From Moniliella sp. 'wahieum' (lineage: Eukaryota > Basidiomycota > Moniliellomycetes > Moniliellales > Moniliellaceae), in the NCBI GenBank assembly GCA_003971905.1, contig RSEE01000034.1, forward strand, positions 434,001-498,000: a stretch of 64,000 bases of DNA, given 5' to 3'. The position numbers and the translations under genes are program-made. Positions 56,893 through 64,000 of the stretch are shown here, in pieces; the stretch's first letter is position 1, and the number at the start of each line of letters is the position of its first letter. A model generated the notes under the pieces. The model worked only from the letters and a program-made list of their open reading frames with translations, did no database searches and was not told where the DNA came from.

Positions 56893-58359
56893 CTAAGGAG
56901 AGCATGCATGTTGCTGAGGATGCCCAAGGCTTGGCCAGTGCTTGCTGGGTCGGGTTTTCTGGCTGTGCCAGGCCACCATGGCGGGCTTATGGGCCCAAGG
57001 GAAGGGCAAATACTCCTGCAAGTATTCAAACGGACGAGCGTTGCGCGAATTGCGGGGAGGAGCGCAGGACTCGAGCCAAAGAACCCTTGAAGAATGCTTT
57101 GGGCCCTTCTTGAGCCAAAATTTTGCGGAAGCAATCTGCCATGCCATTGTACGTCGCTTGCCCTTTGCGTGCCTCCACTTGCAAGCGCGTCTTGATCACA
57201 TCGGCAGGAGTGGTGAAGAAGGCAGCGGGCATACCGCTGATGGCCGCGGCGGCCAGTGTCTCCCCAAAGCCAAGGCGCTTCCCATTGACACCCTCGTGGA
57301 ATGTATCCTTCTTGAGATGAGCATAGGCTGGGAAATAGATCGCGCTGAACGGGATGTCACGCAGCAGGCAGGCCCCAGCGCCCTTGTACAAGCCCCGCAG
57401 GCCCAGATCACGCACAATCTGCACCGCCCCCTGCTTGACAGAAGCAGCGGCACCTTCGGCCGCCTTGGCCATCTCACCCTGGACCTGCAGACGAATTTTG
57501 ACAATCTCTGCGGGAGGAAAGCACAGTCAGCAACGTGTCAAAAATGAGCGATGAACAACGGTCCAAGAAGCGGACATACCGAGGGGATTGGTAAAGATGA
57601 CTTGACAGCCGCCGGCCGTACCACCAGCAACAAGCTCCCATGGCAATGCAATCGCACCCGTAACGGGGTCCTTGGTCTTGGACCGAATCAGGTCGTTGAC
57701 CGTCAACTTGATCGCCTTTTCAGGCGCAACGCCAATCAGCTGCGGCCCAAGCCCGAGTAAAAGCCCCGAAAGCCCTCGTTCCGGAAGACCTGGCGGACAC
57801 AGTCGATGCTGTTCTTGTACATCGGCGCCTCGCCCACGACTGACGTGCGTTGGTTTTGCATCCGCGTTTTGACCAGATCGATGGGGTACACCAGCGTCGC
57901 GCCCACTGAGCCGGCAATGCCGCCCAGAACAAAGTGATAGATTGAGTGGCCAATGTCGTACAGCAGCGACTGGGCGGACTCCTTAGTCAGGTCATGTGGC
58001 TTAGGTGCATGGTCCTCCACCACCAGTTCGCCCTCGGCGTCGGCCTGGACAACTGGGGGTCCGCTAGAAGCGGTGGGTGCCGGCGCACTGACAAAGTCGT
58101 CGGTGATGGTGAGGTGGTGCACCACATCGCTACCACTCTCTTTAGTAGCGTTGGGGTCCACCGCAAGAGCCTGGTAGGTCAAAATCCCGCTCGGGGCGGT
58201 ACGGGTAAGCTGGCGATAAGCCTCGATTTGTTGGGCCAGCTCGGGAGAGGGCGTGGCAGGAGTGCGAACTGTGGCGCTGACGACAAAGGGGTGCTCGGAG
58301 CCCGCCGGGCCGTCGCAGGCCAGCTGCGGCTGCAGGAAAGGGGGCACGAGGGACGACAT
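56893..58359 (-). CDS. mitochondrial aspartate/glutamate-type carrier
   Basis: Mitochondrial carrier most like the aspartate/glutamate exchanger (AGC1/aralar). Exons on the minus strand are 58359-57580 and 57507-56893, with a 72-nt intron (GTATGT...CCGCAG). An N-terminal region of about 130 residues without EF-hands leads to three carrier repeats with Px[DE]xx[KR] signatures: [24 protein letters not shown] (E split by the intron) and [12 protein letters not shown]. Typical AGC text includes [29 protein letters not shown] and [20 protein letters not shown]. Breaks lie near 57737 (GGCCC read GGCC) and 57060. The start at 58359 ([17 protein letters not shown]) is the only ATG in the open N-terminal frame. 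Animal AGCs are about 680 residues with EF-hands; this N-terminus is short, about 490 residues in all. Confidence 0.85.
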
Positions 58360-58503
58360 GGGCAGGTGGAGGGGGAGGGGGGGGGGCGAGAGCGGAGGGA
58401 ACTCAGGCGGAGGGAGGTGGTGGGGGGGCAAGAACGGCTGTGTGGGCGAAGAGCCGAGGCTAGCAGAGCCAAGCAGAGCGGCGAGGCGTGGCGTCGGCGG
58501 CAA

Positions 58504-59783
58504 GAACGTTTTACGCCAGGCCGCGGGGGATGGGGCGAGTGTGCTTCCGTGTCGTCTGTTTCACCTCGGCGTGTTGTGCCCGGTTGCGCGCTGCGAGCGC
58601 CGCTTTGTCCGTCTGCCGTAATTCCCCGACCACATGCCTTGCGCTTCGACGCTCCGACTTGTCCCGAGCCACACGGGCGCATCACGCGTCACCCGCGTCA
58701 CCCATGCGACTGCCCCGCCACGCCCGCCTGCGGGCTGCCGTGCTGTCCCAGTGCTCTTCACATGTCACATGTCACACGTCACATGTCACCCTTCACGATC
58801 AATCATCGATCGTCGATCAACCACCCAACCCCCCGACCTCCTAACCTGGTTCTACCACTGAGCGGCTCAGTTACACCTCTTGTAAAGTCGGTGCTGGTTA
58901 GCAAGGCCCCAAATGGGTAGTTCAGACAGAAAAGAAAGTCGCTGAGCTTGGCTCTGTTTCCAGGTGCAAACGTCCAACACACATATATACGGGCCTCTTC
59001 TACTGTACTCCTTTCTATAATTTTTCCTTTTGTCGAAGAGGAATGTTCGAAATAGGCGTCAGCGATGGTCATCGAGCCCTCAACTACATCGAGATATCTC
59101 ATCTTGAGCATTGTGGCAACCGCTCATCGCAGCGACCAGCATATAATGTCCCGCGGCCGGCATTATCGCAGCTATCCTCAGAAAAACTTCCGGTCGGACC
59201 AGGTGGAACCACTCCAGCCAGTGACAGGTGACATGCACAACCGGCGCTCGGGAGAAGATCAGAATGCAACCAAAAGCAAAGGTGATGGACCGGCAATGAG
59301 ACATTTCTCTGAGTAGGACAACTGTTGCAGAGACCGCTACTATACCCTTCAAGAGATTCCCCTCCCCGCCGTCGTCAGCGCTCAGCGCGTTCAGCGCCAG
59401 CACTCCTAATATCACTTGTTGTGCTGCACAACTGTGTTTGAGGCCTGTGAGCCTCAGCCTGAGGCCTGAGGGGTTCGCGGTGCAGAAGGGCACCTTGGCC
59501 GCTTTCTGCTTGCGAACATGTGAATGCAAACATTGATGAGTTGAACATGAATAACAGCGTCGAGAGAGAAAACCAGGCGCGGAAAAACTGGCGCCGCAGG
59601 GCGCGGCTCGCAGGTACCAAGCACCAGGTCAGGTAAAGCCGTTACCTCATCTCAGACAGCAACGCGATCAGGACGAGTCCGGTTCTGCTCCTTTATAAGC
59701 GGTTGGAAATGTGCCCAGTCCGTGCGCCCGAATCTTCTGCGCAGTAGCGGAACGGGGAAGAACGGAAAATACGAGGATACTGC
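58504..59783. other. intergenic gap with TCACATG, ATCGATC and CCTGAGGC words
   Basis: Upstream of the carrier lies TCACATGTCACATG and variants (58758-58790), then an ATCATCGATCGTCGATC block (58795-58818). GAGGCCTGTGAGCCTCAGCC and CCTGAGGC words occur at 59434-59472. A TATA-like CTTTATAAG at 59691-59699 precedes the ILV5-like pseudogene by 85 bases. No gene recognised. Confidence 0.5.
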
Positions 59784-61050
59784 ATGTCTGCCGCGCTTTC
59801 CTCCCTTCCTCATGGCACCATCATATTTCTACAACGTCCTCCCACGCCCCTCAAACCGCGCTTCGTACCGCACAGCGCGCTGGCCTGGCCCGCATTGCGT
59901 CTCCTCGTTCAATTCCAGTTGGTCCCGCTCTCAGCACTCTCGTCGCCTGACCACCCGTGCCGCCATGTCTACGCTCACGCGGGATGCGTACCTTGAAGTT
60001 CGTAGATGCAGATGAGAGACGGTGTACGAGCATTCAGATTGTGGCCGACGGAAAAGCTGCAGAGCTACTTCGAGGATGACACCTTTCCTGCCATCGGGTA
60101 CGGTTCGTAGGGCGATGCCCAATCGCTCAATCTGCGCGACAATGGCTTAACCGTCATTGTTGGTGTCCGTGAGGGCGGTCGTTCCTGGAAGGAGCCTCAG
60201 GAGAACGGTTATGTACCCGGAAAGACCCTCTTCCCCATTGAAGAGGCCATAATCAACAAGGGAACGATCATTATGAACCTTCTCTCCAACGCTGCCCAGT
60301 CAGAGCTCTGGCCTACAATTGCCCCCCTCTGATCAAGCCCGGAAAGTACTTTTCGCATGGCTTCTCGGTCATGTTCAAGGATGACACGCATACGCATGTT
60401 GTGGCTCTCAAGGACGTCGACGTGATTCTTTGCGCGCAAGGGTTCAGACCGCACCGTAATACGCAGCCTCTACCTCGAGACAAGGGTATCAACTCGTCAG
60501 GCGCAGTGTGCCAGGACGTGACGGGCAAGGCACTCGAGAAGGCTGTTGCTACCGGCATTGCTGTTGGTTCTGGGTACATTTACGAGACCACATTTGAGAA
60601 AAAGGAGGTGTATTCTGACCTGTATGGTGAGCGTGGTGCGCTCATGGGCGGTATCCAGGGCATGTTCAAGGCTCAGTACGACGTGCTGCGCGAAAACGGA
60701 CCCCCCCCGGAGGCCTTCAACGAAACGGGGAACGAAGCGCTCCAGGGCTGTATCCCCTCGTCGACGAGCACGACATGGACTACATGTCAAGGTTAGTTGC
60801 TCCACCACCGTCCGCCGTGGTGCGCTCGACTGAGCACCTGACTTGGAGAAAGCCACCACCTGTCTTTGAGCGTTTCTACGCCTCGGTCCGCAAGGTTGAC
60901 GAGACGCGTCGCATGCTCCAGTTCGCCTCACGCCCTACTTACCGGGGGAGGATTATATGACAGGGAGAGACTGATGCCATCACTGACCAGAAGATATGGC
61001 GGGTTGGCCACACTGTCCGTGCCCTTCGTCCTGACCACGAGAACAAGTAA
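59784..61050 (+). pseudogene. ILV5-like ketol-acid reductoisomerase relic
   Basis: The sequence is clearly derived from mitochondrial acetohydroxyacid reductoisomerase (isoleucine/valine synthesis). Landmarks are ALRTAQRAGLARIASPRSIP (presequence), MSTLTRDAYL, ETVYEHSD, DDTFPAIGYGS, LNLRDNGLTVIVGVREGG and SHGFSVMFKDDTHTHVVALK. The second half reads DKGINSSGAVCQDVTGKALE, SGYIYETTFEKKEVYSDLYG and GMFKAQYDVLRENGPPPEAF, and ends WRVGHTVRALRPDHENK. Unlike other genes here it has substitutions as well as frame shifts. The NADP-loop motif GYGSQG reads GYGS-stop-G (CAG to TAG, near 60109), a conserved Trp after RRGALD reads TGA (near 60829), and the VILVAPKGSGRTVR block is degraded. At least five frame shifts are present. 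It is probably a decayed duplicate with the active copy elsewhere. Confidence 0.8.
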
Positions 61051-62171
61051 AAGGCGTACCCAATGTAGCCGCCTCCTTCTTCCTGGACCCTCCTTCTTGC
61101 CTTCTTCTACAACGATACGAAACCCCATGAGAGTAAAACAGGTGGTACCCGTCTTCGTTCCATTATAGGTTTCCTCGTTACTAGTCGAACACCGCTGCTT
61201 CATGAGGGGGAACGGGAAACGGGGGGGGAACTTTCGCCATTGGTGGAGCGATGTGTGTAAAACTTGTGTGCGGATGGGGCCAGCTAGAGTGGATGATGCG
61301 TCGGGCACCACGAGCGGGGGCAGGCGGAGGCCAGTGGCTGGGGTGTGTCGGTGATGCAACAGAAGTGGAACATTCAACTTGTGGAGATTGAAGCACGGCT
61401 GCGGGTTTACCCGGTGTTTCTCTCTCGAGGCATAAGTCCCAGGCATTTGAAGCTTCAAGCTTGACTTCATCAAGCTTCAAGTACCCCAAGCGTCTGCGGT
61501 ATGGACCAGCCACAGGTACGCAACAGGTATACGCCAGCTCACCCATAGTCAGCGCCCAGCGACTAGGCGCTCAACGCGCTCAGCCCCAGTGCCCGCCAAC
61601 GCCACCAGCCCACTTGGAGCTTCAGGCTTCAGGGCCTCAGCAGGCCCTGAGGCTTCATGGACTATTGAAGCTTGAAGCGTGAAGCTATTCGCTTGAAGCT
61701 TGACGACCAGAAAATGGAGCTGGGCAGCTGTCGAGGCCGGATGATGGATGATGACGTTGATCCGATGGCTGTCGACCGAGTTGGTTGGGCTGGGTTGGGT
61801 CGGTAGTGCCTTGGTCACGCTGGTCAAGCTGGTCAAGCTGGTCAAGCTGAGCTTCAAGCATCCAGCTGAAGGCTAAAAAGCGAGACATTGGGGCAAGGGG
61901 TGGGTGGCACTCACTAGTCACTGTATTGGACGCCACTGTGCGTGTGGGCGCGCTGGCGCTGCAATGCCGTTGAGCTCACCTGTTGGTGGGTCGATGACCG
62001 GATGGGATGATCGCTGGTCTTGGCCGTCTCCACAGCGTCCGTGGGGTTGCGACGGGTGACGCCGGGGACGGTGAAGCGATGCCCCCGCATCTCCACACTC
62101 CGCCCGCCTTTTTTTGCCCCCAACACCACCACCGCCCAAGCGTCACGCCTGCGTCGGTGCTGGCTCTCGGC
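61051..62171. other. intergenic gap with AAGCTTCAAGCTT and GGTCAAGCT words
   Basis: The gap contains inverted AAGCTTCAAGCTTGA words (61447-61481), a CTTGAAGCTTGAAGCGTGAAG run (61662-61703), GGCCTCAGCAGGCCCTGAGG (61634-61653, an interrupted palindrome) and three tandem CTGGTCAAG units (61821-61850). No gene recognised. Confidence 0.5.
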
Positions 62172-64000
62172 ATGTCATTGCCGTCCTCCGCCTCCCTCAC
62201 ACCGCGCAGTCCCCCTGTCCTCCCCCACAGCCCCCCGCCCGTGTCTCCCCACCTGGCTTGCTCCTCTGCCGGCATCCCAACACGCCTGCCCCCTCCCGCC
62301 CGCCCCGAGCGCCACTCGCGCCCCTGTTCACCACCATCGCCCTCTTCCGCTTCGACCCAGATTGTTTCTGCCCCTGCCTCTCCCCGCCTCGACTCCCGTC
62401 ATATCCTGCCCGCTCATCTGGGTAACGCCACTGAACGGGTGTCCCCACCACCACTGTTTGGTATCCCCCTTGGAAGCTCCATCACTTGCCCGCCAAGTTT
62501 CGATGTGCGCCTCAATGTCCCCCAAGCCCGTTCATCATCCATGGACATCGAGCTGATGCGTACATCAGTCGAAGCTGGATCTGAGGAACGCTCGTCCATT
62601 GGGGATTCCTTCCGCTCGCCAGACTTTGATAGTAGGATGCGTGGCATTAACCACCCTCCCCCTTCATTCAACATCCCCAGCGACAAAGCGTCTTCTCTTT
62701 CCCGTTCCAGGTCCCTCCCTCAACATGGCCCGCTGTTGCCGATTCCTGGTCTCTTGTCAATGAGAGGGAACGTGTTGAAAGCCCAGCGGGGGGGGTGGAG
62801 AGTAGTTGGGTCACCCCTGCCCTCAATTCTCAATCCTACACGGCCCTCCATGACCATGACTCGGTTCGTTTTCATCTACGCACGTTCTAGGCAGATTGCT
62901 GACGTTGCTTTGCATTCGTACTAGCAGGAGTACGGTATGGATCCCTTCTACTTAACTATCGAGGCAGCAGACGCGAGCTCCTCCCTGCACTCCTGTAACT
63001 CCCGCTCTTCCAGAAAGTCCAGTCGACACTCCGAAGACTCAGAGGATGCACCGAGTGGACAACCCAGTAACGCTTTCCCCCAGTTCCCTCTTCTTCGAAA
63101 CTTGCCTCTGGATCGGTGATGCCGCCCATGGTCGCTCTCACCAGTACTGCACCATCCAGGTCGACCTCATCAGTCACCCCCCCGATGATGTCGAGTCCTC
63201 ACGCAGCGGATCCTGGTACGCAAGCACAGGTCCAGCTACAAGAGCCTGTTGTTGCATACGAAAAGCATAGTGAGGTTGCCACTGACCCTTCTCCCCCTCT
63301 CTCTGCCATTTGGCGGCCACAGGCGATGTCTCGCCTTCGTCAGGGGAGATGGGGGCGAAGGATACGCCTCGTGGTAGTCCCCATTCTCATGACTCCGAAC
63401 AGCATACTCCGCTCGAGCAATTGGGCGATCGGCAATCGGTTGTGCCACAATCAGGTGTCGTGCAGTCGGATGCTTCAACGTCTCCGTATGCGTTTTCACA
63501 GAATTCTCGTGGGGAAGGTATTCCTCCCCCTACTCACATTGTTTCCCCTGACATTTCTGTTCTCGGAAAGGGCCCTCATTTGACTGAGCCAACGCAGTCT
63601 CATAATCCCCTTTCATCAGTCAAGACGGCCGCCTTGTCACCCCTCAACTCCAACTCAAGTGTGGCTCCATCGGGAACTACCGCCTCGTATGCCAACCTCT
63701 CATCCGGAAAGTTGGCTGGCATGACTCATGGTGTTAAGCATTCCCTTTTCTCTCGTCGCCTCCACCCGTCGAAGTCAAACGCTTCGTCCCAACACGACAC
63801 AAGCACACCCAGCACATCCTCCTCTGGTAGAAAGTTTCGCTCCGGGGGTTTCTTACCTTTCCGTCGGTCAAGTGCCCATCAAACGACCACAGAGACTCCC
63901 TCCTCCCCTCCTCTCGACTCGCTTTCCCCTACTACATCAGCCTCGTCTTCACGGCGGAAATCATGGATCAAACCAGCAGATGCACTTTTGCAGTCGCGCA
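62172..64000 (+). CDS. unknown Ser/Pro-rich protein, open at the right edge
   Basis: The ATG at 62172 starts MSLPSSASLTPRSPPVLPHS. A Ser/Pro-rich disordered sequence continues through RHILPAHLGNATERVSPPPL, SMDIELMRTSVEAGSEERSS and SFNIPSDKASSLSRSRSLPQ. After frame changes near 62760, 62895, 63100 and 63320 it reads GDVSPSSGEMGAKDTPRGSP, SVLGKGPHLTEPTQSHNPLS and KFRSGGFLPFRRSSAHQTTT, still open at the last base. No domain appears within the window; basidiomycetes encode many signalling proteins whose catalytic or binding domain follows such a region. The TAG/CAG at 62922-62925 could also be an intron acceptor. Family unknown. Confidence 0.5.

Overview
This is a GC-rich nuclear segment of a fungus. 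The gene set is eukaryotic (VDAC, TIM17, lysyl-tRNA synthetase, eL42, SNU13, capping enzyme, CCR4, dynactin p25, CBP3). Introns are short (about 51-101 nt), roughly one per gene, mostly with GTACGT, GTATGT, GTGCGT or GTAAGY donors. The type I metacaspase, the low-complexity extensions of the ATG4 locus and the low intron density suggest a basidiomycete, plausibly Ustilaginomycotina. No rDNA, tRNA or marker places it more precisely, so the lineage is an inference.

Layout: 1-2.2 kb is GC-rich sequence with at most an ORF end at the left edge. From 2.2 to 8.2 kb lie VDAC(+), a CCDC47/DUF1682 ER protein(+), and TIM17(-) divergent from lysyl-tRNA synthetase(+). From 8.7 to 15.4 kb is a very long ATG4-type autophagy protease locus(+), followed by a metacaspase(+, 17.7-19.3 kb), an MFS monocarboxylate-type transporter(+, 20.1-21.7 kb) and a small secreted DPBB/expansin-like protein(+, 22.8-23.6 kb). 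The 25.7-34.3 kb stretch is dense: NAP1(+), eL42(+), dynactin p25(+), SNU13(-) divergent from mRNA guanylyltransferase(+), and CBP3(-). After a 2.4 kb unassigned gap come an unknown Ser/Pro-rich gene downstream of an MCB cluster(+, 36.7-38.3 kb), CCR4(+), a mitochondrial-type M17 leucyl aminopeptidase(+), an unknown gene(-, 46 kb), a PH-domain protein(-, 48.1-51.0 kb), SVF1(-), an unrecognised gene(+, about 55.6-56.6 kb), an aspartate/glutamate-type mitochondrial carrier(-), an ILV5-like pseudogene(+, 59.8-61.05 kb) and an unknown Ser/Pro-rich gene(+) that runs off the right edge.

The genes do not form one pathway. Mitochondrial functions recur (VDAC, TIM17, CBP3, M17 peptidase, carrier, ILV5 relic). 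Two cysteine peptidases of cell-fate pathways, ATG4 and metacaspase, are neighbours.

Two window-wide observations matter for any reader. First, most conserved genes are interrupted by one-base frame breaks, often loss of one base from a G, C or T run (GG read as G), while the protein continues perfectly in the next frame. Five genes have none. I read this as uncorrected indel error in the assembly, not biology, so coordinates of broken genes are given as whole spans. Second, the long intergenic gaps carry clustered iterations of a few short palindromic words (ACTCAGTACTCA, ATCGATGATCG, TCACATG, AAGCTTGAAGCTT, CCTGAGGC, ACGCGT). These recur across unrelated gaps and look like a genome-specific regulatory or structural vocabulary. 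I found no CRISPR array, no convincing tRNA and no transposon or virus-like element.
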